A DNA stretch of 64,000 bases from Xenophilus azovorans DSM 13620 (GTDB taxonomy: Bacteria > Pseudomonadota > Gammaproteobacteria > Burkholderiales > Burkholderiaceae_C). A program made the position numbers and the translations under genes. Position 1 is the first letter of the stretch. The number at the start of each line of letters is the position of its first letter. Of the stretch, positions 43,269 through 54,008 are shown in pieces. The notes beneath the pieces were generated by a model, which did no database searches, was not told the DNA's origin, and was given only the letters and a program-made list of their open reading frames with translations. The stretch covers positions 1-64,000 of the forward strand of contig NZ_JQKD01000018.1 in assembly GCF_000745855.1 (NCBI RefSeq). Reading direction: 5' to 3'.

Positions 43269-44333
43269 ATGAGCCTCGCCGACCCCGCCGGATCGGGCTT
43301 TTCCGTCACCGTCGAGCCCAGCGGCCGCCACTTCGGCGTCAACGCCGACGAAACCATCCTGGCCGCCGGCATCCGCCAGGGCATCGGCCTGCCCTACGGC
43401 TGCAAGGACGGCGCCTGCGGCTCCTGCAAGTGCAGGAAGCTGTCGGGCACCGTGACGATGGAGGCCCACCAGAGCAAGGCCCTGTCGGCCGAGGAGGAAC
43501 TGGCCGGCTTCATCCTCACCTGCCGCTCGCATCCGACCAGCGACGTGGTGCTCGAATCGCGCCAGGTCACCGAGGCCGGCGCCTTCCCGATCCGCAAGAT
43601 GCCGGTGCGCGTCAGCGCGCTGACGAAGCAGTCGCACGACGTGATGCTGCTGCGCCTGCAACTGCCGGCCGGCGACCCGCTGCAGTTCCACGCGGGCCAG
43701 TACGTGGAGTTCATCCTGCAGGGCGGCGCGCGGCGCAGCTACTCGATGGCGAACGCGCCGCACACGCTGAGCGAACCGGGCACCGGCATCGAGCTGCACA
43801 TCCGCCACATGCCGGGCGGCAAGTTCACCGACCACGTGTTCGGCGCGATGAAGGAAAAGGAGATCCTGCGCATCGAAGGCCCCTACGGCAGCTTCTTCCT
43901 GCGCGAGGACTCCGACAAGCCGATCGTGCTGCTGGCCTCGGGCACCGGCTTCGCGCCGATCAAGGCGCTGATCGAGCACATGCGCTTCAAGGCCATCGAC
44001 CGGCCCGCCGTGCTGTACTGGGGCGGCCGCCGGCCGGAAGACCTGTACATGGACGGCTGGATGCGCGAGCGCCTGGCCGAGATGCCCAACCTGCGCTACG
44101 TGCCGGTGGTCTCCAACGCGGTGCCGGAGGACAACTGGACGGGCCGCACCGGCTTCGTGCACCGCGCGGTGCTGGAAGACATCCCCGACCTCTCGGGCCA
44201 CCAGGTCTACGCCTGCGGCGCGCCGGTCGTGGTCGACTCGGCCCGGCACGACTACGTGGCCGAAGCCGGCCTGCCCGAAGAGGAATTCTTCGCCGACGCC
44301 TTCACCACCGAGGCGGACAAGGCGCAGCCCTGA
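43269..44333 (+). CDS. 2Fe-2S ferredoxin/FAD reductase (CDP-6-deoxy-delta-3,4-glucoseen reductase-like)
   Basis: An N-terminal plant-type 2Fe-2S domain (PYGCKDGACGSCKCRKLSG, a C-x4-C-x2-C motif, and a distal Cys in ILTCRS) is fused to a ferredoxin-NADP reductase module: FAD-binding RRSYSMANAPH and NAD-binding LLASGTGFAPIKALIEHM. It should pass electrons from NAD(P)H through FAD to the Fe-S cluster. Length is 354 aa. The usual automatic name is CDP-6-deoxy-delta-3,4-glucoseen reductase, but no sugar biosynthesis genes are near, so the acceptor is unknown. Confidence 0.88.
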   Translation: MSLADPAGSGFSVTVEPSGRHFGVNADETILAAGIRQGIGLPYGCKDGACGSCKCRKLSGTVTMEAHQSKALSAEEELAGFILTCRSHPTSDVVLESRQVTEAGAFPIRKMPVRVSALTKQSHDVMLLRLQLPAGDPLQFHAGQYVEFILQGGARRSYSMANAPHTLSEPGTGIELHIRHMPGGKFTDHVFGAMKEKEILRIEGPYGSFFLREDSDKPIVLLASGTGFAPIKALIEHMRFKAIDRPAVLYWGGRRPEDLYMDGWMRERLAEMPNLRYVPVVSNAVPEDNWTGRTGFVHRAVLEDIPDLSGHQVYACGAPVVVDSARHDYVAEAGLPEEEFFADAFTTEADKAQP

Positions 44334-44378
44334 GCCGCACTCCATTCACCTTCCCTCGACCCTCCCCTGCACAACAAC

Positions 44379-45359
44379 ATGAACAAGAGACATCTGCTTT
44401 CCCTCCTGCTCGGCGCCGGCGCGGCGCTCGCCGCCACGCCCTGGGCCCATGCGCAGGGCACGCACGCCGTGCGCCTGGTGGTGCCCTACGCCGCCGGCGG
44501 CCCCATCGACGTGACGGCCCGGGCGCTCGCCGAGCGCGTCAAGGACGCGCTGGGCGGCCCGGTGATCATCGACAACAAGCCCGGCGCCGGCGGCAACATC
44601 GGCGCCGACATGGTGGCCAAGGCGGCGCCGGACGGCCTGACCATCGGCATCGCCGCCACCGCCACGAACGCGGTGAACCCTTGGCTCTACACGAAGATGC
44701 CGTTCAACGCCCAGGCGGACTTCGCCCCCATCACGCAGATGGTGCGCGTGCCCAACGTGCTGGTGATGAACGCCGAGACGGCGCAGCGCCTGAAGATCGA
44801 CTCGCTGCAGGACCTGATCGCCTACGGCAAGGCGAACCCCGGCAAGCTCAACTACGGCAGCGGCGGCAACGGCAGCGCCGGCCACCTGGCCGGCGAGATG
44901 TTCAAGAAGGCGGCCGGCATCTTCGCCGTGCACATCCCCTACAACGGCGGCAACCCGGCGCAACTGGCGCTGCTGTCGGGGCAGGTGGACTTCAACTTCG
45001 ACAACCTCGCCACCGCCGCGCCCAACATCAAGGCCGGCAAGCTCAAGGCGCTGGCCGTCACCACGCTGCAGCGCAGCCCCTTCCTGCCCGACGCGCCGCC
45101 GGTGGCCGATACGCTCAAGGGCTTCTCGATCGACACCTGGTGGGGCCTGGTGGCGCCGGCCGGCACGCCCAAGGCCACCATCGACAAGCTGAACCAGGCC
45201 TTCGTCGCCGCGCTCAAGGCGCCGGAGACGCAGGCGCGCTTCGCCGCCCTCTTCGCCGAGCCGGTGCCCACCACGCCGGAGCAGTTCGGCGCCTTCATGA
45301 AGGCGGAACTGGCCAAGTACGAGCAGGTGGTGAAAGCCACCGGCGCGAAGGTGGACTGA
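44379..45359 (+). CDS. Bug/TTT-type periplasmic substrate-binding protein
   Basis: The signal peptide (HLLSLLLGAGAALAATPWAHAQG) is followed by the Bug-family pattern: VRLVVPYAAGGPIDVTARAL, then VIIDNKPGAGGNIGADMVAK, and LNYGSGGNGSAGHLAGEMFK. Bug proteins bind small carboxylates or aromatic compounds; the family is hugely expanded in Burkholderiales and members are often orphan. No TctA/TctB membrane partner is adjacent. Length is 326 aa. A bidirectional terminator separates it from livF. Confidence 0.92.
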   Translation: MNKRHLLSLLLGAGAALAATPWAHAQGTHAVRLVVPYAAGGPIDVTARALAERVKDALGGPVIIDNKPGAGGNIGADMVAKAAPDGLTIGIAATATNAVNPWLYTKMPFNAQADFAPITQMVRVPNVLVMNAETAQRLKIDSLQDLIAYGKANPGKLNYGSGGNGSAGHLAGEMFKKAAGIFAVHIPYNGGNPAQLALLSGQVDFNFDNLATAAPNIKAGKLKALAVTTLQRSPFLPDAPPVADTLKGFSIDTWWGLVAPAGTPKATIDKLNQAFVAALKAPETQARFAALFAEPVPTTPEQFGAFMKAELAKYEQVVKATGAKVD

Positions 45360-45372
45360 AGCACCCACGCAC

Positions 45373-45407
45373 AAGAAAAAGGCCCGCGCGATGCGGGCCT
45401 TTTTCTT
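45373..45407. terminator. bidirectional Rho-independent terminator
   Basis: A stem GGCCCGC/GCGGGCC extended by AAGAAAAA on one side and TTTTTCTT on the other (45373-45407) gives a T run on both strands. It lies between the convergent Bug binding protein gene and livF and should end both transcripts. Confidence 0.88.
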
Positions 45408-45428
45408 GCCGCGCCAGTGCGGTCCGGG

Positions 45429-46145
<717 letters not shown>

Positions 46146-46156
46146 GCGCCCGCCCT

Positions 46157-46927
46157 TCAATGTCCGCTGGTGCCGAGGTAGGCCTCGATCACCTTCTCGT
46201 TCTTCTGCACCTCGGCCGGCGTGCCCTCGGCGATCTGCTTGCCGTAGTCGAGCACCGTCACCCGGTCACACAGGCCCATGATCAGCTTCACGTCGTGCTC
46301 GATGATGAGCACGGTGCGGTTGTCCTTGCGGATCTGGTCGATGAGCTGGCGAAGCTGCACCTTCTCGGTGGCGTTCATGCCGGCGGCCGGCTCGTCCAGC
46401 GCGATGAGCTGCGGGTCGGTGGCCAGCGCGCGGGCGATCTCCAGGCGGCGCTGGTCGCCGTAGCTGAGCGTGCGGGCCTTGTAGTCGGCGTACTTGCCCA
46501 CGCCCACGTACTCCAGCAGCTCGTGCGCGCGCTCGGCGATCGCCTTCTCCTCGGCCTTGAAGCCGGGCGTGCGGAAGATGGCGCCGAACACGCCCGAGTG
46601 CGTGCGCACGTGGCGCCCGACCATCACGTTCTCCAGCGCCGTCATCTCGGCGAACAGGCGGATGTTCTGGAAGGTGCGCGCGATGCCGGCCTTGGCGACC
46701 TCGTGCACGGCCGTGGGCGTGTAGGGCTTGCCGGCCAGCTCGAAGGTGCCGCTGTCGGGCGTGTAGAGGCCCGTGATGACGTTGAAGAAGGTGGTCTTGC
46801 CGGCGCCGTTGGGGCCGATCAGGCCGTAGACCTGGCCGCGCTCGATCTTGATGCCGACGTCCGACAGGGCCTGCAGGCCGCCGAAGCGCTTGGAGATGCC
46901 GCTGACGTGGAGGATGGTGTCTGCCAT
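46157..46927 (-). CDS. livG: branched-chain amino acid-type ABC transporter ATPase LivG
   Basis: Walker A is IGPNGAGKTTFFNVI, the LivG-type insertion (ENVMVGRHVRTHSGVFGAIF) follows, the signature region is LSYGDQRRLEIARAL, Walker B LIALDEPAAGMNATE and H-loop LIIEHDVKLIMGLCDRV. The start is the ATG at 46927 (MADTILHVSG). Length is 256 aa. It sits between livM and livF. Confidence 0.93.
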   Translation of the reverse strand: MADTILHVSGISKRFGGLQALSDVGIKIERGQVYGLIGPNGAGKTTFFNVITGLYTPDSGTFELAGKPYTPTAVHEVAKAGIARTFQNIRLFAEMTALENVMVGRHVRTHSGVFGAIFRTPGFKAEEKAIAERAHELLEYVGVGKYADYKARTLSYGDQRRLEIARALATDPQLIALDEPAAGMNATEKVQLRQLIDQIRKDNRTVLIIEHDVKLIMGLCDRVTVLDYGKQIAEGTPAEVQKNEKVIEAYLGTSGH

Positions 46928-46945
46928 GTGGGTGTGCTCCATCCG

Positions 46946-48130
46946 TCAGGGGTTGATCGACATGGGGCGGTTGGCGCCGCCGGCGATCTCGTCGGCGGGC
47001 GTGTCCACGCCGGGCTCGATGGCCTGCGTGGAGCCGGGCACCGGATCCGGCGCCTTGCGGCCCTTGAGCGACTTGCCGTGCTCCGGCGAGGGCCACAGGC
47101 CGCGCGGCCGGGTGAGCATGATCAGGATCATCGACAGCGCGATGAAGAGCTGCCGCAGGATCGAGGCGTCCAGCCGTCCGTCGGTCATCGACTGCAGCGG
47201 GCCGGCCACGTAGCGCAGCACTTCGGGCAGCGCCGCCAGCAGCACCGCGCCGAGGATCACGCCCGGCAGGTGGCCGATGCCGCCCAGCACCACCATGGAG
47301 ACGATCATCACCGACTCCATCAGGTTGAAGGACTCGGGCGAGACGAAGCCCTGGAAGGCGGCGAACATGGCGCCCGAGACGCCGCCGAAGCTGGCGCCCA
47401 TGCCGAAGGCCAGCAGCTTCATGTTGCGGGTGTTGATGCCCATGGCCTTGGCGGCGATCTCGTCCTCTCGGATCGCCATCCAGCCGCGGCCCACGCGCGA
47501 GCTCTGCAGGCGGTAGGAGATGATGACGGTGAAGATCACCAGCACCAGGAACAGGTAGTAGTACAGCGACACCGAGGAGATGGTGTAGTCGCCGATCTTC
47601 AGCGGCCGGCCGAGGTTCAGGCCGAAGATGCGGATCGAGTCGATGCCGGTGATGCCCTTGGGGCCGTTGGTGACGTTGTAGGGATGGTCCAGCGTGTTCA
47701 GGAACACGCGGATGATCTCGCCGAAGCCCAGCGTCACGATGGCCAGGTAGTCGCCGCGCAGCTTGAGCGTGGGCGCGCCCAGCAGGGCCCCGAGCAGCGC
47801 CGCCACCACCAGCGCCGCCGGTATCACCAGGATCAGCGAGGTGTGGAAGCCGTTGGGGAACATGGCCTTCAGCGCCTCGAAGTTGTCCGTGAGCTGGGTC
47901 GAGCCCAGCAGCGCGAACAGGTAGGCGCCGATGGCGAAGAAGGCGACGTAGCCCAGGTCCAGCAGGCCGGCGTAGCCGACCACGATGTTCAGGCCCAGCG
48001 CCAGCAGCACGTACAGCAGCGCGATGTCGACGATGCGCACCCAGGCGTTGCCCTGCGTCTGCAGCAGCAGCGGCAGCACCAGCAGCGCCGCCGCCGCGAC
48101 GAGGAAGACGACGAGTTTCTTGGCGTTCAT
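46946..48130 (-). CDS. livM: branched-chain amino acid-type ABC transporter permease LivM
   Basis: This inner membrane permease has many hydrophobic helices, beginning LVVFLVAAAALLVLPLLL, the motif VGYAGLLDLGYVAFFAIGAY that is typical of LivM, and LLGAPTLKLRGDYLAIVTLG followed by FGEIIRVFLN. Its C-terminal tail after RPRGLWPSPEHGKSLK is longer than usual, with an extra hydrophilic stretch of about 50 residues. Length is 394 aa. It pairs with LivH to form the translocation channel. Confidence 0.93.
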   Translation of the reverse strand: MNAKKLVVFLVAAAALLVLPLLLQTQGNAWVRIVDIALLYVLLALGLNIVVGYAGLLDLGYVAFFAIGAYLFALLGSTQLTDNFEALKAMFPNGFHTSLILVIPAALVVAALLGALLGAPTLKLRGDYLAIVTLGFGEIIRVFLNTLDHPYNVTNGPKGITGIDSIRIFGLNLGRPLKIGDYTISSVSLYYYLFLVLVIFTVIISYRLQSSRVGRGWMAIREDEIAAKAMGINTRNMKLLAFGMGASFGGVSGAMFAAFQGFVSPESFNLMESVMIVSMVVLGGIGHLPGVILGAVLLAALPEVLRYVAGPLQSMTDGRLDASILRQLFIALSMILIMLTRPRGLWPSPEHGKSLKGRKAPDPVPGSTQAIEPGVDTPADEIAGGANRPMSINP

Positions 48131-48143
48131 GCTCGGTCCCTCC

Positions 48144-49073
48144 TCAGGCGCGGTCGGCCACCCGTTCGCCCAGCAGGCCGGAGGGCCGCACGGTGAGCGT
48201 CAGGATGAGGATGATGAAGGCGAAGATGTCGCTGTGCTGGCTGCCCAGCACGCCGCCTGTGACGTCGGCGAGGTAGCCCGCGCCCACCGCTTCGATGAGC
48301 CCCAGCAGCAGCCCGCCGACCACCGCGCCGGCCAGGTTGCCGATGCCGCCGAACACGGCCGCGGTGAAGGCCTTCAGGCCGGGGATGAAGCCCATCGCGT
48401 GCTGCGCGATGCCGTAGTTGGAGGCGTACATCACGCCGGCGATGGCGGCCAGCACGGCGCCGATGATGAAGGTGGCGGAGATCACCGTGTCGGGCCGGAT
48501 GCCCATGAGCGCCGCCACGCGCGGGTTTTCGGCCGTGGCGCGCATCGCGCGGCCGAGCTTGGTGTAGTTGACCAGCCACATCAGCACGCTCAGCGAGACG
48601 GCCGTGACCGCCAGGATCATCACCTGCGTCGGCGAGATGTTGGCGCCGGCGAAATGGATCGACTCGCTGGGCAGCAGCGTGGGATAGGCCTTGTTGGTCG
48701 GCCGCCAGATGATCATCGCCAGCGTCTGCAGCAGGATCGACATGCCGATGGCGGTGATCAGCGGCGCGAGCTTGGGGCTGTTGCGCAGCGGCCGGTAGGC
48801 CACCTTCTCGATCACGAAGTTCAGCGTGGCGGCCACCACGCAGGCAATCACCAGCGCGATGAGCAGCACCAGCCAGCCGGGCGTGCCGGCCATGGACGTC
48901 TGCATCCACCCGATGATGGTCCAGCTGGTCAGCGCGCCGACCATGAGCACCTCGCCGTGGGCGAAATTGATGAGGTTGATGATGCCGTACACCATGGTGT
49001 AGCCGAGGGCTATCAGGGCGTACATGCTGCCGAGGACCAGACCGTTGATGATCTGTTGCAGCAATATTTCCAT
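48144..49073 (-). CDS. livH: branched-chain amino acid-type ABC transporter permease LivH
   Basis: The first permease gene starts MEILLQQIINGLVLGSMYAL then IALGYTMVYGIINLINFAHG, the diagnostic LivH N-terminus; further helices and GNLAGAVVGGLLLGLIEAVG follow. The start is the ATG at 49073 (the frame is open upstream but not hydrophobic in the expected way). Length is 309 aa. It heads livHMGF. No LivJ/LivK binding protein gene is present in the window, so the partner must be encoded elsewhere. Confidence 0.93.
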   Translation of the reverse strand: MEILLQQIINGLVLGSMYALIALGYTMVYGIINLINFAHGEVLMVGALTSWTIIGWMQTSMAGTPGWLVLLIALVIACVVAATLNFVIEKVAYRPLRNSPKLAPLITAIGMSILLQTLAMIIWRPTNKAYPTLLPSESIHFAGANISPTQVMILAVTAVSLSVLMWLVNYTKLGRAMRATAENPRVAALMGIRPDTVISATFIIGAVLAAIAGVMYASNYGIAQHAMGFIPGLKAFTAAVFGGIGNLAGAVVGGLLLGLIEAVGAGYLADVTGGVLGSQHSDIFAFIILILTLTVRPSGLLGERVADRA

Positions 49074-49154
49074 GGAAGAGATCCCTTTGTTTATGCGGTC
49101 GGTGGAGGCGCTCATTGCCGGCCCATGCGCCGGTCGGCACCCAGGGCTGGCTAG

Positions 49155-49188
49155 CAAAAAACCCGCCAGCATGGGTGATGGGCGGGTT
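49155..49188 (-). terminator. Rho-independent terminator after rarA
   Basis: On the minus strand AACCCGCC/GGCGGGTT (49188-49181 with 49067-like arm at 49160-49167) forms an 8-bp stem followed by a run of T (49160-49156). It lies between rarA and livH, both on the minus strand, and should end the ftsK-lolA-rarA transcript. Confidence 0.7.
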
Positions 49189-49314
49189 GGGGTGGCGGGA
49201 TTTTAGTGACGCGCCAAGGCCGTTCCGGGGGGTGTCCGACACGGGTTTTCCCGGTGGACGCGGCAGCCTGTTGCGCATGCCGGCATGCCGCCCGCGCATG
49301 GCTGCAAGCGCGTA

Positions 49315-50610
49315 TCAGCCGCCAGCCTGTTCGTCGTTGCGGCGACGCAGTTCGCGCAGCTTGTCGGCGATGCGGATTTCCAGCCCGCGCTCCACGGGGC
49401 GGTAGAAGCCCGGCGCCGCCATGCCCTCGGGCAGGTAGTTCTCGCCGGCGGCGAAGCCGCCCTCCTCGTCGTGCGCGTAGCGGTAGCCCTTGCCGTAGTC
49501 GAGCTGCTTCATCAGCTTGGTGGGGGCATTGCGCAGGTGCATCGGCACCGGGCGGGAGCCATCCTGCTTGACGAAGGCCTTGGCCTCGTTGAAGGCGGCG
49601 TACACGGCGTTGGACTTGGGCGCGACGGCCAGGTAGACCACGCACTGCGCCAGCGCCAGCTCGCCCTCGGGTGAACCCAGGCGCTCGTAGCTCTCGGCGG
49701 CGTCGAGCGCCAGGCGCAGTGCGCGCGGGTCGGCCAGGCCGATGTCCTCGCTGGCCATGCGCACCAGGCGGCGCGCCATGTAGCGTGGGTCGGCGCCGCC
49801 GTCGAGCATGCGCACGAACCAGTACAGCGCCGCGTCCGGATCGCTGCCACGCACCGACTTGTGCAGCGCGCTGATGGTGTCGTAGAACTGCTCGCCGCCC
49901 TTGTCGTAGCGGCGCATGCGCTCGCCCAGCACGCGCAGCAGCCAGGCGTCGTCGATGCGCTCGCGCCGCTCGGCGCCGGCCGCGACGGCGAGCGTCTCCA
50001 GCGTGTTCAGCAGGCGCCGGGCGTCGCCGTCGGCATAGGCGATCAGCCGGTCGAGCGCGGCGTCTTCCAGCGCGGGCACGGCGCCGATCTCCTGGGCGCG
50101 CGTCACGATCTGCCGCAGATCGTCTTCGGCCAGCGGCTGCAGCACATAGACGGCCGCCCGCGACAGCAGCGCCGAGTTGACCTCGAAGGAGGGGTTCTCC
50201 GTGGTCGCGCCGATGAAGGTGAACAGGCCCGATTCGACGTGCGGCAGGAACGCGTCCTGCTGGCTCTTGTTGAATCGGTGCACCTCGTCGACGAAGACGA
50301 TGGTGCGCTGCTGCGCGAGGCCGTCGCGGGCCAGCGTGGCGCGCTCCACCGCCTCGCGGATGTCCTTCACGCCGCCCAGCACCGCGCTGATGGGGATGAA
50401 CTGGGCGTCGAAGGCGTCGGCCATCAGCCGCGCGATGGTGGTCTTGCCCACGCCCGGCGGGCCCCAGAGGATGCACGAGTGCGGCTGGCCCGACTCGAAG
50501 GCGATGCGCAGCGGCATGCCCGGGCCCAGCAGGTGCTGCTGGCCGATGACCTCGCCCAGGTTGCGCGGGCGCAGGCGTTCGGCCAGGGGTTGGTGCGAGG
50601 CGGCGGACAT
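49315..50610 (-). CDS. rarA: replication-associated recombination protein A (RarA/MgsA)
   Basis: RarA is an AAA+ clamp loader-like ATPase acting at stalled forks. Walker A is LWGPPGVGKTTIARLMADAF, Walker B IVFVDEVHRFNKSQQD, sensor region FIGATTENPSFEVN; the C-terminal tetramerisation part has GKGYRYAHDEEGGFAAGENY and LPEGM. Length is 431 aa. The order ftsK-lolA-rarA is conserved from beta- to gammaproteobacteria. Confidence 0.95.
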   Translation of the reverse strand: MSAASHQPLAERLRPRNLGEVIGQQHLLGPGMPLRIAFESGQPHSCILWGPPGVGKTTIARLMADAFDAQFIPISAVLGGVKDIREAVERATLARDGLAQQRTIVFVDEVHRFNKSQQDAFLPHVESGLFTFIGATTENPSFEVNSALLSRAAVYVLQPLAEDDLRQIVTRAQEIGAVPALEDAALDRLIAYADGDARRLLNTLETLAVAAGAERRERIDDAWLLRVLGERMRRYDKGGEQFYDTISALHKSVRGSDPDAALYWFVRMLDGGADPRYMARRLVRMASEDIGLADPRALRLALDAAESYERLGSPEGELALAQCVVYLAVAPKSNAVYAAFNEAKAFVKQDGSRPVPMHLRNAPTKLMKQLDYGKGYRYAHDEEGGFAAGENYLPEGMAAPGFYRPVERGLEIRIADKLRELRRRNDEQAGG

Positions 50611-50644
50611 GGAAAGGGTTATACCGGCAGGCCGGCGGCGGGGT

Positions 50645-51286
50645 TCACTGCCGGATCACGTCGGCGCCCGCCGGCGGCTTGAACTGGAAGGTGTCGGCGG
50701 GCAGCGCCGGGTTGAGTTCGACCTTGGCGAAGCGCAGCACCGAACGCTGGCCGAAGGCGTCGAGGATATCCAGCGCCGCCAGCGCCTCGCCCTGGAAGCC
50801 GATCTGCACGCTCTGCAGTTGCGCGTCGCGCGACTTCGGCGTGGCCTTCACCCATTGCAGGCCGTCGCGCTCGGGCTGCTCCTCCAGCGTGAAATCCGCC
50901 TCCAGCGCGCGCAGGTCGGCGGCCGAGGCGATGATCGCCGCCGGCGTCGAGCCCAGCGCCTGCGCCTGGGCACGCTGCGTGACCTGGTTGAGGTCGGCGT
51001 CGTAGAGCGACAGCGTCCTGCCGTCCGCCACGATGGTCTGGGCGAAGGGCTTGCGGTAGTCGAAGCGGAAGCGCCCGGGCCGCTGGAACTCGAAGCTGCC
51101 GGTGGAGGTCTTGGCGCGCTGCGCCTGGCCTTCCCTGGGCGGCGGCGTCACGGTCTGGGTGAACTCGGCGCGGCCGGACTTCGCGTTCTTGACGAAAGCC
51201 TCCAGGCTGTCCATGCCGCCGGCGCTGGCCGCGGCGGCCGCGGCGCCCAGGGCCAGCGCGGCGAGCAGGCGGGGAAAGCGGTTCAT
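50645..51286 (-). CDS. lolA: outer membrane lipoprotein carrier protein LolA
   Basis: LolA ferries lipoproteins through the periplasm from LolCDE to LolB. The start is MNRFPRLLAALALGAAAAAA at 51286, a clear signal peptide ending near ASAGG. The mature protein has AEFTQTVTPPPREGQAQRAK, STGSFEFQRPGRFRFDYRKP and TIVADGRTLSLYDADLNQVT, matching LolA. Length is 213 aa. Its partner lolB lies at 25199-25774 in the same window. Confidence 0.93.
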   Translation of the reverse strand: MNRFPRLLAALALGAAAAAASAGGMDSLEAFVKNAKSGRAEFTQTVTPPPREGQAQRAKTSTGSFEFQRPGRFRFDYRKPFAQTIVADGRTLSLYDADLNQVTQRAQAQALGSTPAAIIASAADLRALEADFTLEEQPERDGLQWVKATPKSRDAQLQSVQIGFQGEALAALDILDAFGQRSVLRFAKVELNPALPADTFQFKPPAGADVIRQ

Positions 51287-51447
51287 GCTTGTTCTGACCT
51301 TTCTAAACGGGAGATGGAATGCCGATTGGAGCTTCGCGGCCTGCCGGCGTTGCAGCCGGCACGTTTCGCGCGGGCAAAGCAATGCAAGTGATCGTCACGC
51401 GGTTGCGGAAGCGGCGCCATCGGCCCGGTCCACGGGCGCACCGCCGA

Positions 51448-51466
51448 CCGCGTCCGACGGACGCGG
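51448..51466 (-). terminator. stem-loop after ftsK
   Basis: An 8-bp perfect stem CCGCGTCC/GGACGCGG with a 3-nt loop lies 2 bp after the ftsK stop. No T run follows on the minus strand, so it is at best a weak terminator or a 3'-end protecting hairpin in the ftsK-lolA message. Confidence 0.3.
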
Positions 51467-51467
51467 C

Positions 51468-53870
51468 CTACTCCGGGCGCGCGGGCACCAGGATGTCGCG
51501 CTTGCCGTCGGCCGTCATGGCGCTGACCAGGCCGGCGCTCTCCATGTCCTCCACCAGCCGCGCGGCGCGGTTGTAGCCGATCTTCAAGTGGCGCTGCACC
51601 AGCGAGATGCTGGCCTTGCGGTTCTTCAGCACCACCTCGACGGCCTGGTCGTACATCGGGTCCTTCTCGCCGCCGGCATCGCCGCCGCCGAAGACGTCGC
51701 CGCCCTCGCCGTCCACCGTGCCTCCCTCGAGCACGCCCTCGATGTAGTCGGGCTCGCCCTGGCTCTTGAGGTAGGCCACCACGCGATGCACTTCGTCGTC
51801 GGAGACGAAGGCGCCGTGCACCCGCACCGGCAGGCCGGTGCCGCTGGCCATGTAGAGCATGTCGCCCATGCCCAGCAGCGCCTCGGCGCCCATCTGGTCG
51901 AGGATGGTGCGCGAATCGATCTTGCTCGAGACCTGGAAGGCGATGCGCGTCGGGATGTTGGCCTTGATCAGGCCGGTGATCACGTCCACGCTGGGCCGCT
52001 GCGTCGCCAGGATCAGGTGGATACCGGCGGCGCGCGCCTTCTGCGCCAGGCGGGCGATCAGCTCCTCGATCTTCTTGCCGACCACCATCATCAGGTCGGC
52101 CAGCTCGTCGATGACGACCACGATGTGCGGTTCGCGCTTGAGCGGCTCGGGGTCGTCGGGCGTGAGGCTGAAGGGGTTGTAGATGAATTCCTCGCGCGCC
52201 TTGGCCTCGTCGATCTTGGTGTTGTAGCCGGCCAGGTTGCGCACGCCCAGCTTGCTCATCAGCTTGTAGCGGCGCTCCATCTCGGCCACACACCAGTTCA
52301 GGCCGTGCGCCGCCTGCCGCATGTCGGTGACCACCGGCGCCAGCAGGTGCGGGATGCCCTCGTAGACCGACATCTCCAGCATCTTGGGGTCGATCATCAG
52401 GAGGCGCACGTCGTTCGCCTCGGCCTTGTAGAGCAGCGAGAGGATCATCGCGTTGATCCCCACCGACTTGCCCGAGCCGGTGGTGCCGGCCACCAGCACG
52501 TGCGGCATCTTCGCCAGGTCGGCCACCACCGGGTTGCCCACGATGTCCTTGCCCAGGCCCATGGTCAGCATCGACCGGGCCTCGTTGTAGACCTGCGAGC
52601 CCAGGATCTCGCTGAGCTTGATCATCTGGCGCTTGGCGTTGGGCAGTTCCAGCGCCATGTAGTTCTTGCCGGGAATGGTCTCGATCACGCGGATCGACAC
52701 CAGCGACAGCGAGCGCGCGAGGTCCTTGGCCAGGTTGACGATCTGTGAGCCCTTCACGCCGGTGGCGGGCTCGATCTCGTAGCGGGTGATGACGGGGCCG
52801 GGCGAAGCCAGCACCACGCGCACCTCGACGCCGAAGTCCTTGAGCTTCTTCTCGATCAGGCGCGAGGTCATCTCCAGCGTCTCGGGCGAGACGGTTTCCT
52901 GGCGGCCGGGGGCGGCGTCGAGCAGGTCGACCTGCGGCAGCTTGCTGTCGGGCAGTTCCTTGAACAGCGGCTTCTGCCGCTCCTTGACCACGCGGTCGCT
53001 CCGCGGCACCTCGGTCAGGGCGGGCTCGATCTGCACCGGCGGCGCCTTCTCGCGGCGCTTCGGCCGCGGCTGGGCGGCCGCCGGGTCGGCGGCATCGTCG
53101 CCCGGCACGGCGTCGTCGAGCGCGTCGAAGTCGCGCTCCAGGGCGCCGACCTCCTCGCGCTCGCGGCGCGCCTGCCGGCCCAGCGCGATGTCCTGCGCGA
53201 TCTCGCGCTTCTCGCGCCGCATCTCGAACAGCGAATACAGCCGCGCGCCGATGCGCTCGGCCACGTGCGCCCACGAGAAGCGGAACACCAGCGCCGAGCC
53301 GATCACGCCGGCAGCGATCGCCACCAGCGCCGAGCCGGTGAAGCCCAGCCACTTCACGCCCAGCGGGCCGACGAAGTAGCCGAGCACGCCGCCGCCGTGG
53401 CCGGGCAGCCGGAACTCCAGCCGGTACAGCCGCGACCATTCCAGGATGGCGCTGGCCGCCAGCAGCAGCAGCAGCCCGAACCAGAAGGCCAGGCGGCTGC
53501 GGTTGAAGCGCCCGCGCGGCGGCGCATCGGCGGCCGGCTCGCCGCCGCGCAGCCAGTGGGCCAGCGACGACAGCCAGACCCGCACGCCGGCGGCGAAGCA
53601 CCACCAGATGGAGTAGCCGGCGAGGTAGTAGCTCGCGTCGGCCACCCAGGCGCCGAGGCGGCCGGCCCAGTTCTTGACCGCGCCGCCGCTGCCGGAGGTG
53701 GACCAGGCGGCGTCCGAGGGCGTGTAGCTGAACATCGCCAGCAGCCAGAACAGCAGCAGCGCCATGCCGGCGATGAGCGAGATCTCGTGCGCGAAGCGCA
53801 TGGCGCGTACGCGCACCGGCGGCGCTTCGGCGTCCACCGGTGAATGCAGGGTATGGAGCGAATAGGTCAT
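51468..53870 (-). CDS. ftsK: DNA translocase FtsK
   Basis: FtsK anchors at the division septum and pumps DNA to the dif site for XerCD resolution. Four N-terminal membrane helices (first: [20 protein letters not shown]) are followed by a Pro/Lys-rich linker, the RecA-like motor with Walker [19 protein letters not shown] and Walker [15 protein letters not shown], and the C-terminal gamma winged helix ([20 protein letters not shown]). The start is ATG 53870 ([10 protein letters not shown]); a TTG two codons upstream is in frame. Length is 800 aa. It heads ftsK-lolA-rarA and is 138 bp downstream of the Crp/Fnr-type gene on the same strand. Confidence 0.95.
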   Translation of the reverse strand: MTYSLHTLHSPVDAEAPPVRVRAMRFAHEISLIAGMALLLFWLLAMFSYTPSDAAWSTSGSGGAVKNWAGRLGAWVADASYYLAGYSIWWCFAAGVRVWLSSLAHWLRGGEPAADAPPRGRFNRSRLAFWFGLLLLLAASAILEWSRLYRLEFRLPGHGGGVLGYFVGPLGVKWLGFTGSALVAIAAGVIGSALVFRFSWAHVAERIGARLYSLFEMRREKREIAQDIALGRQARREREEVGALERDFDALDDAVPGDDAADPAAAQPRPKRREKAPPVQIEPALTEVPRSDRVVKERQKPLFKELPDSKLPQVDLLDAAPGRQETVSPETLEMTSRLIEKKLKDFGVEVRVVLASPGPVITRYEIEPATGVKGSQIVNLAKDLARSLSLVSIRVIETIPGKNYMALELPNAKRQMIKLSEILGSQVYNEARSMLTMGLGKDIVGNPVVADLAKMPHVLVAGTTGSGKSVGINAMILSLLYKAEANDVRLLMIDPKMLEMSVYEGIPHLLAPVVTDMRQAAHGLNWCVAEMERRYKLMSKLGVRNLAGYNTKIDEAKAREEFIYNPFSLTPDDPEPLKREPHIVVVIDELADLMMVVGKKIEELIARLAQKARAAGIHLILATQRPSVDVITGLIKANIPTRIAFQVSSKIDSRTILDQMGAEALLGMGDMLYMASGTGLPVRVHGAFVSDDEVHRVVAYLKSQGEPDYIEGVLEGGTVDGEGGDVFGGGDAGGEKDPMYDQAVEVVLKNRKASISLVQRHLKIGYNRAARLVEDMESAGLVSAMTADGKRDILVPARPE

Positions 53871-54008
53871 GGACAAGGGCTGCCGGCCCGGCTGCCATCC
53901 GGGCCACCGGCAAGCCTACAACGGAAAGAAGCCCGGCCGGTCCAACGAACCGGCCGAGGCGTGCAAAACGGCGGTGTCCGGCAGCCTGGCCACACCGCTC
54001 ACACCTTC